Assembly: GCF_014066305.1 (NCBI RefSeq)
Contig: NW_023501036.1
Span: 1,499,501-1,563,500, forward strand
Direction of reading: 5' to 3'
Source of the DNA: Letharia columbiana
Taxonomy: Eukaryota > Ascomycota > Lecanoromycetes > Lecanorales > Parmeliaceae
DNA: 64,000 nt
Below are positions 12,629 through 24,479 of the stretch, one piece after another. How positions within the stretch are numbered: the stretch's first letter is position 1; the number at the start of each line of letters is the position of its first letter. Under the pieces are notes generated by a model, which did not search any database, was not told the DNA's origin, and worked only from the letters and a program-made list of their open reading frames with translations. A program made the position numbers and the translations under genes.

Positions 12629-13265
12629 GTTGTGTGAGGTGGATGAGCTGTAGGAAAATGGGTTTGGTTGAAGAATGAATGCTTGAATTCTTGTTCAGAG
12701 TGATGAGCGCTGAAATGGAGATGTCTTGATGAAAAAGTCTTTGTGTGACTTGGGGAATTTTCGCCACACGGATGGAAGAGGGTAGACTGTGAAAGACGCT
12801 GATGAAATGCCGGTATCTTAGCAGTTCAATGCAAAAGAATGGTTGAAAAGCTTGCCTCCAAATTGAATGCAGTAAACAGATATAAAGAAGATATTCTACC
12901 AGATCTATGTGTCAGAGGAGAGGAAGCACAGAGTCGATGACCCTCTCAATCAAAACCAAAGCCCCCGAAAATCGGAGAAAATGTTTTCCTCGGAATGCGG
13001 CTAGCCTCGGCCCAGCGATAATCTTGCATTATCTTAGCGCCAATCCCATCATCCCCGACTCCCGAGCGCGCTAGTCAATGTCATCACCGCGTCGAGCTGA
13101 AGCTCCCTCACTGCCTACCTACCTTATCCCAGCACCAGTTACCCCAAACAGCGGCACCGATTGACCTCCGGACCCCATTCTCACCAACCATCCTCCCTCG
13201 AGCTCCCTCTTCACCGCCTCTCCAACCCCCCCACCAAACCGAACCAAACCAAATCGACCAACTCA
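12629..13265. other. Divergent promoter region, PDX1 and FUN14
   Basis: This 637-bp region lies upstream of both genes. The half next to FUN14 is very C-rich on the plus strand. No gene was recognised. Confidence 0.45.
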
Positions 13266-13929
13266 ATGGCATCATTCCTCCCCCCCCCGATCCCGTCCCC
13301 TCTTCTCCCTCACCCTTGGCCTCGGCCTCTCCTCCCTCTACGCATCGCAGGCCCTCTACCGGCAAACCCCGCGCCTGTGCGAAGGCCCGGGCGCGACACC
13401 GTTGACGACGGTCTCGGAGAGCTTCAAGGCGTATTCCCGCGATGCGAAGGTGCCCGTCTTCAAGGATGGGAGGCCGAACCCACGGGCGTACAGGCAGATT
13501 AGTGCGGGGAGTATTGTTGGTATGTGAGAGCTTGTGTTTCGGATGTGGGGGGGGGGGAGTAGTCGTTGGGATCGAGCAGGAGACGTCGTCGGGTCAGAGG
13601 AAACTTTGGGTGGGGGTATGGCTAATGCGCTGGTGATGATAGGTTTGCTGGGGGGCGTGGCTGTGAGTACGTTTTCGAAGACGTTGGCGATGCTGTTCGG
13701 GTTGCTGGTGTTTGGTGTGCAGGTATGTCGCTGCGCGCGCAAGGAAAAGAGACACGGAAGGCTGATATTTGCACAGTATATGGCGTCGCAAGGATATAAC
13801 ATCATACCGACAACGAAGCTACAACGGTATGTGAAGGGAATAGATCTGAGATCAGCAGTAGAAGATAATGTGGCATTCAAGCTCAGCTTTGGGTTGACCT
13901 TTGCGTTGGCATCGCTGGCGTCATTTTGA
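13266..13929 (+). CDS. FUN14 family mitochondrial membrane protein
   Basis: FUN14/FUNDC1-like proteins are small mitochondrial outer-membrane proteins linked to mitophagy and lipid or ER contacts in other eukaryotes. Exons are 13266-13519, 13643-13722 and 13777-13929, with GT-AG introns. The conserved part includes LGLGLSSLYASQALY, SAGSIVG|GLLGGVAVSTFSKTLA and LLVFGVQYMASQGYNIIPTT. The Gly-rich membrane helices and the C-terminal segment LSFGLTFALASLASF fit the family. The ATG at 13266 is one base out of frame with the rest; removing one C from the nine-C run 13280-13288 joins them, giving a start MASFLPPR. No other in-frame ATG exists upstream. The stop is 113 bp from the stop of the convergent karyopherin gene. 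Confidence 0.72.
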
Positions 13930-14042
13930 TATGTAAGATATAGTGGGCACAAGCATTGAATGAACTTTGGTATCTTGCGAAAGCGCCATCGCTATGCCTT
14001 TAACCCTCTTGCAGCAAAGCTTCTGCACAGTTGGAATAGATA

Positions 14043-17000
14043 TCACGATGCGTATGCAAACTCCGCTCCCCGACACGCTATCCAGAAGTCTTTGACCGCG
14101 GAATTGGTTGCTCTAGCTCCTCTCAGGCTAAATGGTTTTCTTCAGCGTACATCTAGGCGAACCAGACGTGGGAATGCTTACTTGATGATCTTCTGTAGCC
14201 AGATTCGCTTTTCCGTCGATCCCACTTTTTGGCTTGGGAAATCCTCGCTGCTCAGCGCATTCGAAAGCCACATCTTTGCCTGGGGTTGTGCAAAGATCAG
14301 CTTTTTCAGTGGTTCGGCCAGAACGTCTAACTCGCTGCGTGCTGCTTCTCCGCCAATGTTTCGGACTAAAAGGTGGCACAGCTGCGGTCCGTACTGTTGC
14401 GTGACAGCTGCAGCGAACATGGCGACCTCTCCTGACACTTCGAAATTTTGGACGAAGGTGGCCTACATCCATCGTCAAACTAAATGACTTGGAGACAGGA
14501 GTGAATGCTCACCCAGAAGTGAGCCGCAGCCCGCTTGGGCATGATCTCTGCCGCTGTAAGGGCCTTGAGGGTGAAATCAAAGAGCCCCTGGATATTCTGC
14601 GTATTCATCATGCAATCAAGATAGTGCGGGACCATCTTGTCCGCTAGGTCGATCCCACTCGAAGCGACCTCTGGATCCGACGAAGGTTCACCTGGAATTT
14701 CACATCAGCGATGAGCGCCGTGAATGACACGTTCATTCGTATGCTTACCACCCATCAGATGGATTACACCGAGTAGGTATTCCAGGAATGCAGAAGCAGC
14801 ACTCTTGACTGTGCTTTCTGGCTCGTGGACTTGCCTGCTGAGCATCGCACAAGCCGTGTCCAGGACATAGTCTAATCGTGCGGTATCCAGTTTGCTGGCG
14901 AGCACCAAGTCCACAGTCACTTTGGGTGGAAATACGAATAACCCAGGGGCACTCTCTTTGTAGCCAGACCTGAGTATCTGACAACTTGCTTCCACGACAT
15001 CACTGTTCCATCTCATCAGGCCTGTTACTGTCTCCATTATTTGGACCACTTTCGCTTGCAACGAAGCACCTGGACCTTTCGCCCAGTAGACCGACTGAGG
15101 GGCATCTCCGTCAAGATCGATAACGGCATTATCTGGTGCTCTTAGGGCTTTCCCCATGCTCGCCAAGCACTTCAAGGCACAAACCCCGCTAGCTTGGAAT
15201 TCTTCAGCTTGAGAAGCCTCCATGAATTTGATGCAGTCGTTCACGTCCCTTTCGACGAATTCAACCAGCGTTGACAGTGACCCGTATTTATCCTCGTCCC
15301 TTGGAATCGCTTGAACGATTGCTGCGATTCCACCAATAACTTTTTCTTTCGTGTAGACCTCGGCAGTAGCCCATGTCAGGAGAACCTCGTATTGGTGCAG
15401 GAAGGCACCAAGCTCTGGTATCAAGACCTGGCGACATGACGAACAACTCGACAGGATAGCGTTTGCTGCAACGCTCGCCAATGCAGGGGCTTTCAAGGAC
15501 TCGAAGAGGAAGTTCAACATAGCGGGTAGGTATTCGAAATGACGTTCAAAGAAGGCCGTGTACTTGGTGATCATGTTCACAGCCGTTTGCCTTGTCTTGG
15601 CCGGAATAGGCTCGACCGTACTGCTCATATCAGCGAAAAGTGAGGAGCCGAAAAGTCTGGATAGCATAGTATCGACCGAGTCTTCGTCCGAGGTCGAGCC
15701 TGAAAGTGCATTGAGGCAGAACAGCGTAGCTTCCAGATGGAGCCAAGCACGGTCCTCGAGTGATTGCAGAGCAAGCCGTGCAAGATTCTCGAAGACATCT
15801 ACACCCAAGAGGGTATAGGAGGACTGGAGTAGATCTTGAACGTCCGCTCGAAAGGCCTTGAAGCCGGCGCGAGCGTCGGAATCCCAAGAGGCTGCCACTT
15901 CGTGGGGAGGTATCCGGATCTTTACCCAAGAGGCTTCAATGACTTCTACAACGCGCTGCCGGGCACTGTCCATCCAGGCTGGCTTCTCTTCTCCAGCGGC
16001 AAAAAGCGAGTCAATGAGGAATTCTGTATAGGTCATCCAGAATTCAAGAGCTTGAGCGCATATCTCGTCTTCAGCCCCCGCATATCCCTCACACCTCAAC
16101 AACTCTAGAAGCTGATGCACGATTTGGCTTAGCAAAGGGTCCTCTGACTTCTTCGCCAAATCTTGAACAGTTGCATCTCCGTACGCTAGCAAAAACCTGG
16201 CAAAAGATAATGCTTCGGGGTCGTAATCGCCTCCTTTGAGCCCCGAGACAATCTGTCGGGCCCGAGTAGACGCAAGTAACGTCGACAGGGACTCGAGATC
16301 ACCAGCAGTAAGAAAGGCTGAAAAGTTAGTCAGAACATCGGTGAAGAGTTCGACGGTCACATCATATGAATTTTCATGATGTAAGGCCTGTATTGCCAAG
16401 GGCGTAAGTGATCTGAGTGGTGCTAATTCCAAAGCTTTGTCGATCCATGCTCGGTGTGCATACATGACCCATGACTAGGAAGAGTCAGCAAGGCATGCAT
16501 AGAGGGAAAGATGATACAAACTTGAAAGCATTTCACACTCTCTTCGGTGATTTTCACGTCTTGGCCTGGTGTGATGGTCATTGAACAGTTTAGTATAGCC
16601 ACTGCATCTCCAATATTCGAAGAAACCCTCTCATGGTATTTGTGCCTACGAGGTTTCGGTCAGCATCAACGATGGGTCACGATGGAAAGTACGTAGTAGT
16701 ACGTCTGGATGCTGGTGGCATTCGTTTTGCCAACTTCTTCTACAAGACCCCCAGCAAACCACAGTGTGGCCATTAGACAAGGTAGGCTGAGCTTAGCGGC
16801 TACTGGGCCTGTCTCAGGCCCTTGACTAAGCGTATCGCTGGGAATGACATGTCCTTCATTGAAGCTTAGAACGAGGTGTCTAATACATTGCTTCCATCTA
16901 CCCGCAGGCCGTAGATAGTAGGCTATCAGTGAGGAGCACAGCTTTCTGATAACCAGCTGGGATTCTCCGGCGTTGACGAGTCGAATGAGCCATTCTATGA

Positions 17001-17402
17001 GTCTGTCCAAGAGTAACGTTGCATCGGCGTCACTTAAGGAGTTCCTGGTAGCGGATAAGCCTTCGTCCTGGCCATCTAAAACGTAGAAAACCCTTGCCAG
17101 TCCTGGTTGATCTTAATAGTAAATGTCAGGGCGCCAAAGAAGCGAACTTTCTCATCTTGGCTTTGAAGAAGCGCATCGGCGAATTGCCAGCCTTGTTGCG
17201 ATCTTTGTAGCTTTTGCAGAGCATTTTGTATCCTCGAAATTTCCTGCGGCGAACCTGGTTGGTATAACTTCTGAACAAGCTGGTATATGAGAAAGCTATT
17301 AGCTTTCGTAAGATCTAAATGACAGGATCAGCACACCTTCTCTGCGTCTGCAAATGTATGGGGCTCGATCGATTGAGCCCCCCTCTCTCCGTTCAGAGTC
17401 AT
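14043..17402 (-). CDS. Importin-beta family karyopherin, importin-13/Kap122-like
   Basis: This is a HEAT-repeat nuclear transport receptor. Eight exons give 996 aa: 17402-17337,17279-17092,17044-16703,16645-16522,16474-14749,14691-14513,14462-14182,14127-14043. All junctions keep frame with GT-AG ends. The start MTLNGERGAQSIEPHTF leads into KLVQKLYQPGSPQEISRIQ and ALTFTIKINQDW, the N-terminal Ran-binding helices typical of this group. The central exon is all-helical, with VCALKCLASMGKALRAPDN, a block I associate with fungal importin-13/Pdr6-Kap122 orthologues. The C-terminus is recovered only by splicing the last 85-nt exon, which encodes LRGARATNSAVKDFWIACRG. Kap122 imports TFIIA in yeast; the cargo here is unknown. 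Family membership is secure, the exact subfamily less so. Confidence 0.8.
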
Positions 17403-19160
17403 GGCAACAGAGAAAGCAGAAGAGATGATATGGACGAATAGTTTCTTATCATTTGAAAAAGACCGCGCATACGCAGATCCTGTTGCACGAAGGAGCCAAG
17501 ACCGCAACCTCTTGGAGTAGGAAAAGGCTGCTTGGGAAACACTTGATTGACAAAGGAGATGTAGAAACTTCGAGCGTTAGTATACCGACGAGGAGGCATT
17601 CGAAATCCAGCATATTCTGTTAAACATTTGTAGGTCTTTGCCAGTGTAATGAAGTGAATGGCAGTAAAGATGTTGATATAAACTAGACCTAATTTGGAAG
17701 GATGCACGCTAACCAACTTAAGATTAGTCTCCTCTTCCAATATTTTTCGCATGCCTTCCTTCACCTTCGCCCACCTACTATTACCTCAAGGCCCCGAACC
17801 GAAGACAACATCCAGGTACTCCAATTCGACTCAATGAAGCAGTATCTCCTCTCTCAAACGTTCCTCAAAAATAGTGGCCTTGCTTCAAATGTATCAGGAA
17901 GAACAAAACACGCTCGCTATGTTGTTGCAGCAACGTCGGCAACGACCGCCTTTAGTCTTTACAGCATGAAAGAGACATCTGTATGTTCAAGGATTAATAC
18001 TTTATATCCTTAGTTCGAATTGTGCATTCTTGAGAGAGCCCCACCATCTATCAGGATCTCCGGTCTGCTCTTTTCAGCTGCCCGATGAGGCCTTCTATGT
18101 CATTGGAAATCTGTGTTGCTTCTTTCACACAGCAGCTTTGGCCTTCTACGTGCTGTTGATTGGACACTATGCACCTCAACGTCATTCAAGACGTAGCTAC
18201 GTCTCCGTTGTATGTTCTTTACTATGTTGTATGAGTGGCTGTTGGAGGCTTCGCAGTACAATCATGTATGGCTGAGCTCATAACTACTTAGAGGCCTGGA
18301 TTGTGCACAGTCTTGAAATGTGTGTTACGGATTCAATGGGGTGTTCGGGCGCCGCCAAAGTTTCGGTGCAGCCATACGACTGGCTTTGAAGAATGAGCTC
18401 ATTTACAGTTGGCTGCCTTCACGCCTCTTAATTACGGAGTGGAGATGTGCACAGCCAGCACGCCTATTTCTGTACAGAAGAACGAAAGCAGTACGCCGTG
18501 TCAGCTCTGGCGATTCGAAGTCTGGACCGTTTGCACCTCAAACGTGCGCACGCTAAGCCAATGAAGTTCGTTGGCTGACAGATTGCCACCACAACGCGAA
18601 CGCGTAACCAAAACAATCAACGGCATACTAGAGGTGGATTTATGACTGGCAGAAGATTGTAAAACAAAGCGTAGCCCTTGCGGGCAGGATGCGGGAACAT
18701 CGCCGACGGCGTTGCACTGCCTTACATCGATTTACCCGGTATGATCAAGCATTGATATCCAGAGCGACGTATACACCTTTGATTGCTAACGGTCAAGTGC
18801 AGACGCAAGGTTGTCGTATCGTATTTGCAGAAGCCCCCTTGAGGCTACATGATTTTTACACAACGTGACACAGCAGCACCTGCCTCATGACCCAACCTCG
18901 TCAGTGAAAGATGGGGATATCCTTCATCATATACAAGTGGTGTCTTCGGAATAGCAATCAAAACCCCCAGTGATACAGACTTTGATCAAAGCACATATTT
19001 TAATCTAGTTCAAGATGCTTCTAAGGAAGGCAAGGAGTCAACATGCATCCAGCCAACATAAGACGATGCTCACCGTGTCTAGCTACTCGTCGGTTCTTCC
19101 CTCCTGGCTCCCACTCTTTCTGGCCCTGCCCCTGCCCCTTCGAACTTGCAGTCTCTACTC
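17403..19160. other. Long spacer, karyopherin to lysozyme-like gene
   Basis: This 1.76-kb stretch contains several short frames but no recognisable domain. The tail end, 19083-19160, reads in frame into the next gene as a hydrophobic Leu/Ala/Pro segment that could be part of a signal peptide. A two-exon model at 17834-18275 was considered and not accepted. Confidence 0.4.
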
Positions 19161-20050
19161 ATGGCCAAGGTGGACGATGGTGTCGTTGCCGTGACTTCCG
19201 TTAATGACCAAGACGGGCTTCCTATGCATAATCAAGCTCAGCGCCACAGCAGCCTTTCACGTATCGAGGCTTATCGCTATCACAATACAACGCAAACCAC
19301 GGACCCAGGTGGAGGAAAAGTAACGAATAGCGGCATTGGCGTACCGTCTGTCAACAACCTGGACGGCATACTCATAGATTACTACACACAATACAACGGC
19401 AATGGCTCAACGGATCATGGCTGGCCTGCAAAGGACAAATGGATATCGTTCATGGATATGTGCGTTCCATGAAACCGTTCCATCACTAGTTGACGTTTTA
19501 TTGAAAAACGTCCAGGTTCAACAACAGCAGATGGCACATGGAAAGGTCGTGCCACCAATTTAACGTCGACCTCAACACCCACCAGGAAATCATAGACATG
19601 TACGAAGCCATCCAGTTCGTCGCCGCTGCCACATTTGTCGACCACCGCTTCATCCTTGCGGTAATAATGCAAGAATCTGGCGGCTGTGTCCGCGCCCCTA
19701 CATCCAATTACGGAGTCCCGAATCCGGGCATCATGCAAGACCATAACGGCACGGCCTCTTGTAACAACGGGAAGACGCAGAAACCCTGCCCGGGGGAGAC
19801 GATTACGCAAATGGTTCAAGAGGGGACGGGCGGAACTACGTGGGGTGATGGACTGGCGCAGTGTCTGAATCAAGCTGGCACGTCGGATGTTTCTGCGTTT
19901 TACAGGGCGGCGAGGAAATATAATTCTGGGTCTATCGATGACTCAGGGGATCTGGGGAAAGGGATAGCGACGCATTGTTATGCTTCGGACATTGCGAATC
20001 GTCTTACGGGGTGGGTGCAGTATCCGAGAAACTGCACGCTTGACCGTTGA
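19161..20050 (+). CDS. Lysozyme-like (SLT-fold) secreted protein, start unresolved
   Basis: Exons 19161-19459 and 19516-20050 give 277 aa from the Met at 19161. The junction GATAT|GTTC, with intron GTGCGT...GTCCAG, restores an unbroken frame. The C-terminal 170 aa match a secreted ascomycete family with a lysozyme/transglycosylase-like fold: FILAVIMQESGGCVRAP with the likely catalytic Glu, NPGIMQDHNGTASC, TWGDGLAQCLNQAGTSDVSA and THCYASDIANRLTGWV. Cysteines are paired and frequent, as in extracellular proteins. The model lacks a signal peptide, yet bases 19083-19160 read in frame as LLVGSSLLAPTLSGPAPAPS, preceded by a TAG that is also a good acceptor (TGTCTAG). A short upstream exon is therefore likely, but I could not place it. 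The biochemical activity is inferred from the fold only. Confidence 0.72.
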
Positions 20051-20248
20051 GGTTGTGCGAATTGTATGGGTACTTGTTTTGGAGCTTAGCTTTTGCGTGA
20101 ATACTTGCTTGTTGAACCGGTTAGGCAAAATTTCGCATATACAGATTAGTATCTTGAGCAATGTCAAACTAATTGATTCGCCATCACTTTAGCAAAGCCT
20201 AAGATTATTGAGACGCGCGGTTCACGTTGGCCTAATCAGGCTAGCCTG

Positions 20249-22678
20249 ATGCTGATTTCCTCACACCTGTTTCCATCAAACAATTCTTATCCTACACCGG
20301 TAATGCTCTTGTCTCGACTTCTACCTCGTCGACTCCTATCTAGCTCTTCATTGACTTGCCCGCCTAAGCTCCGCCTTTGGAGATCGTTTTTTAGTACAAG
20401 GGTTCTTGCCATCGACACCTTGGACATGGAGACTGTAAACACAACGGAGCGCCTGAAAAGCCTTCGACATCTTATGTCCGAGAATAAGATCGATGTATAT
20501 AGTATGATCTGAAGAGTATTTTTTTCTTGGAAGAACTTGAATCTCATCTTTTTCAAGTTGTGCCCTCCGAAGATAGCCATCAGTCTGAATACATTGCACC
20601 TTGTGATGCCCGTCGAGGTCAGAATGATGATACACCGTGTTTGAATGTCTAGCTTATCTTGATAGCATACATATGCGGCTTCTCTGGTTCTGCGGGGACA
20701 GCTGTGATTACCCATGACAAAGCCGCCATGGCCACTGATGGACGATACTTCAACCAAGCTTCGAAACAGCTTGACTCCAATTGGGAGTTGTTGAAACAAG
20801 GTCTAGAGGAGGTTCCAACGTGGCAAGAGTGGTCAGATTGCCGGGACAATCTTCTTGACCCTTCGGAATTTTGACCTGCTACAGGACAGCCGACCAATCT
20901 GACGGCAACAAGACCGTAGGCGTAGACCCAACGGTAATCACAGCTCGTATGGAAACTCCCGAACGTGATGATGCAGACGGGCAACCTAACACCATGCAGC
21001 TGATGCCCGAAAGCTGGCAGAGAAGATCGAGAAGAAAGGCGGTGCTGGTCTTTGTGGAGTCAAGACGAATCTAGTCGACCATGTATGGGGCGACAGCCGC
21101 CCTCCGCGACCGAAGGAGAAGGTCAGGACACTGCCATTGGAATTTACAGGCAAGAATTTTGAGGAAAAGATTGAAGACCTCAGAAAAGAGCTCGAAAAGA
21201 AGAAGAGCGCTGGTCTCATTGTTTGTATGTGCTCGCGGTCAGATCGATGTCGTTGGCGAGATGGTACTAATAATGATTTCAGCTATGTTGGATGAAGTTG
21301 CATGGCTCTATAATCTTCGAGGAAATGAGTATGCCAATTGATCCAAGAGGCCACTTGAAGCGAGGATGCTGATTGAACTACAGCATTCCTTATAATCCGG
21401 TATTTTTCTCATACGCTATCATCACACCTGCGACTGCTACTCTCTACGTCGATTCCGAAAAATTCAGCCCCGATGTAGAATCTCATCTTGGAGACAAAGT
21501 CCAAGTCAGACCCTACAATGCGATCTTGGAAGACACCAAGACGCTGAGTCTAAAGCCAGAGATAGAACAAAGTATGGAGACGAACATTGCGGAGAAGCAG
21601 TCTAAGGAGCCAAAACGGAAGTTCATGATCTCAACCAAAGCATCATGGGCTCTGAGTCTAGAGCTAGGCGGAGAAAACGAGGTGGAAGAACTGCGAAGTC
21701 TAGTAGGTGATGCCAAGGCGGTCAAGAACAAGACTGAGCTAGAAGGGATGCGAGCTTGTCATGTTCGAGACGGAGCAGCGTTGAGCGAGTACTTTGCATG
21801 GCTAGAAGAAGAACTGGTAGGAAAGGGGACAGAACTAGATGAGGTCCAGGCAGCCGACAAGCTTGAATCAATACGGGCGTAAGTCGTGAATTGTTCAATC
21901 GAAAAGGATGCTGTCTAATAAGAAATGCATCAGGACCAAGCGCAACTTCGCCGGCCTCTCCTTCGACACCATCTCCTCCACAGGCGCCAACGCAGCCGTC
22001 ATCCACTACAAACCCGAACCGGGCAACTGCTCCGTCATCGACCCCAAGGCCGTCTACCTCTGCGATTCTGGCGCTCAGTACCTTGACGGCACGACCGACA
22101 CAACGCGTACCTTGCATTTCGGCACCCCAACGGACATGGAACGGAAGTCATACACCTTGGTCCTGAAAGGCGTCATAGCTCTCGACACCGCCGTGTTCCC
22201 CAAAGGTACATCCGGCTTCGCGCTAGACACCCTCGCTCGCCAGTTCCTCTGGGGGGAGGGCCTCGACTACCGACACGGCACCGGTCACGGCGTTGGATCT
22301 TACCTCAATGTCCACGAAGGTCCCATCGGAGTCGGCACTCGCATCCAATACAGCGAAGTGCCCCTCTCGGCCGGCAACGTGCTGTCCGATGAGCCGGGCT
22401 ACTACGAGGACGGCAACTTTGGCATCCGGATCGAAAACATCATCATGGCGAAGGAAGTGGAGACGAAGCATCATTTCGGAGACAAGCCGTATCTGGGATT
22501 CGAGCATGTGACCATGGTGCCGATGTGTCGGAGGTTGATCGATGTGGAGTTGCTGAGTGGGAAGGAGAGGGAGTGGATTGACGACTATCACAAAGAGGTT
22601 ATGGGGAAGACGAAGGGGTTTTTCGAGGGGGATGAGAGGACGATGAAGTGGCTGGAGAGGGAGACTGCTGCGCTCTAG
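20249..22678 (+). CDS. Xaa-Pro aminopeptidase P
   Basis: This is an M24B metallopeptidase that removes an N-terminal residue before proline, with a di-manganese centre. Eight exons: 20249-20501,20558-20617,20666-20831,20885-20946,21000-21224,21283-21328,21384-21878,21934-22678. Frame holds through all seven introns; total 683 aa from the first ATG. Three in-frame starts are plausible: 20249, 20303 (665 aa, Arg/Ser/Leu-rich leader resembling a mitochondrial signal) and 20426 (624 aa, cytosolic, the usual family length). Conserved blocks are [38 protein letters not shown] and [16 protein letters not shown], then the catalytic pita-bread domain: [16 protein letters not shown] (metal Asp pair), [16 protein letters not shown] (His) and [17 protein letters not shown] plus GFEHVTMVP (Glu ligands). 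It converges on ORC2 with a 119-bp gap. Confidence 0.93.
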
Positions 22679-22797
22679 TAGGAGTTCTGAGTAGCCCTTT
22701 GCTCATTGACCAGACATGTCGGATTCTAGATACGTTTGAAATGTTATACAGGGGGGTATCATAACGCTCTTCTCGGTCCTCCTCCCTCGAGATGGGT

Positions 22798-24464
22798 TCA
22801 AACCACGAGATCCTCCAAAATAGCCTCCATCTCCTCCCTCCGCCACGGCACTCCCAGTAACTCCGCCCCTGACCCATCTCTTCTACTGACAACCATTTGA
22901 TGATCGTAAAATTCCTTCAGCAACTGGCGAAACCCCATCTCATTGCTGCATATAAACTCCTCCACCACTTTCTGATACAGCACTTTATACTCCATTCTCC
23001 TCCTTCTCCTCCACCTTCCTCGTCCATCGCAGCCAAAAGCTCCGCAATGAGCACACGATAGAGACTCCTCGCGTTCTCTGGTAACGAGCGGAGCACAAAT
23101 CCCACACCTTCTTTGCCTTTGACGCTGCGCCCACTGCGGCCGAGGAGTTCATTCACGTCGTCGATGACGGAACCGATTTCGACCGGGGAGTAAGATTCAA
23201 AGGTTGTGGTATCGTGGAAAAGGAAGTTGTATTGGTCGCGCAGGTTGGTGTCCCACAGCAAAGGGAAGTTGGGCGTATCGCAGGTTGCTAGAAGGTGGAT
23301 GTGTGGACTTGCAGCCAGTTGTGCTAGGAGAGATGGGGTTGGAGAACGTCGGAGAGGCGGCGCGTCGAGCGAATTGATGAATACAAAGTATGGAGAGGGC
23401 GGAGGAGAAGTATTGAGCTGGCTCAGAAGCGTGGTGAGAATTTCGCGGGGCTGCGTGCCGAGCTTTGAAGGTATAGTACTGGGTGTGCAGTCGAAGACGA
23501 GAGGGGCAAGGGTGCTAAGGACTTGCCTTAGGGTAAGTGTGGGCGTGTAGCCATTTACCATGAGGATTCTTGGCGGGTCCGAGCGAGATGTGGTGTGGAG
23601 GTATTTGGCGAAGGCCGTAACGAGCCTGCGTTTTGAGCCGTAGCCGTAGAGGCAGATGTTGAAGGATTGAGAGAGCTCGAAGCGCCATTGGGGAAACGAG
23701 CGAGAATGCAAAGAATGCAAAAAGGCATAGGAGGAGGCGTGCGGATCTTCGTAGGCGTTGATTTGGTTGTGATACTCTTCGTGGGTGAGTAGGGAGAGTG
23801 AGGACAATGTGTTATTCGAGGTCTTGATCTTTCCTGGCCGATGTTGCCAGAAGTATTGCTCGTGAGGTGGGAGGTTTTGAGGAGGTGTCGGAGACTTTTT
23901 CCGTCGACCACTTTTACGCTTCGAAGGGGTCGTGGGGACAGCATCATCTGCTCTTAGCTCACCATCTGCTTCTTCCTGCTGGTCCTCGCTTTCTGCCTCA
24001 TCCGCATCCCATATTTTCCTAGCCAGAATGTCCTCCTCTTCAACGTCCTCCTCATCACTGAATCCATCAGTCGCTGTCCGTTCGACAACGCTTCTCGCAC
24101 TTTTCCTGCGAGCGGATCGATCTGCATTTCCGACTGCTGCAACTGCACCGTGTCCATTGGCACCTGAAGCAGCCTTGACGGGAGTCGAAACGAGATCGTT
24201 GCCCTTTGACTTTAAAGGAGTGCCCTGTTGAGATCTGGATCCTACACCATTGGGAAGAGCTTTCGCTTTCTGGGCGCTTCCAGGAGGTCTTCCGCGTCGA
24301 GCCTTGGTAGGTGTTCCCTCCGGCGAAGCTATATCCGATAGAGCGTCATCTCCGCTGTGATGTGGGTTCGCAAGCACGGCGTGACACGTCCTCTTCCGTG
24401 TTGAGAAGACTTCTCCCTGGTCCACAGCGTCCTCACCACCATGCCTCTTTCTCTTCCCTGCCAT
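22798..24464 (-). CDS. ORC2: Origin recognition complex subunit 2, frame-broken
   Basis: ORC2 is part of the six-subunit complex that marks replication origins and loads MCM. There are no introns. The N-terminal ~200 aa are charged and disordered with SPEGTPTKARRGRPPG, an AT-hook-like element, and SerPro/ThrPro sites that could be CDK targets. The conserved region begins at HEEYHNQINAYEDPHASSY and includes FNICLYGYGSKRRLVTAFAK (Walker-A-like loop) and ILMVNGYTPTLTLRQVL. The frame from the ATG at 24464 stops at 22917, but the expected C-terminus (EYKVLYQKVVEEFICSNEMG to EDLVV) continues in another frame to 22798. The switch falls in the purine-rich GGA/GAA repeat near 22995-23020, and removal of one base would fix it. 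No intron of credible size can explain it. About 555 aa if joined. Confidence 0.88.
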
Positions 24465-24479
24465 TGCTAGATCTCATCC

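Noticed and set aside
17834..18275. Possible two-exon small gene (17834-17980 joined to 18078-18275) with a hydrophobic second half
   Set aside because: The junction fits, but neither exon resembles any family, and other acceptors end the frame early. Not enough to call a gene.
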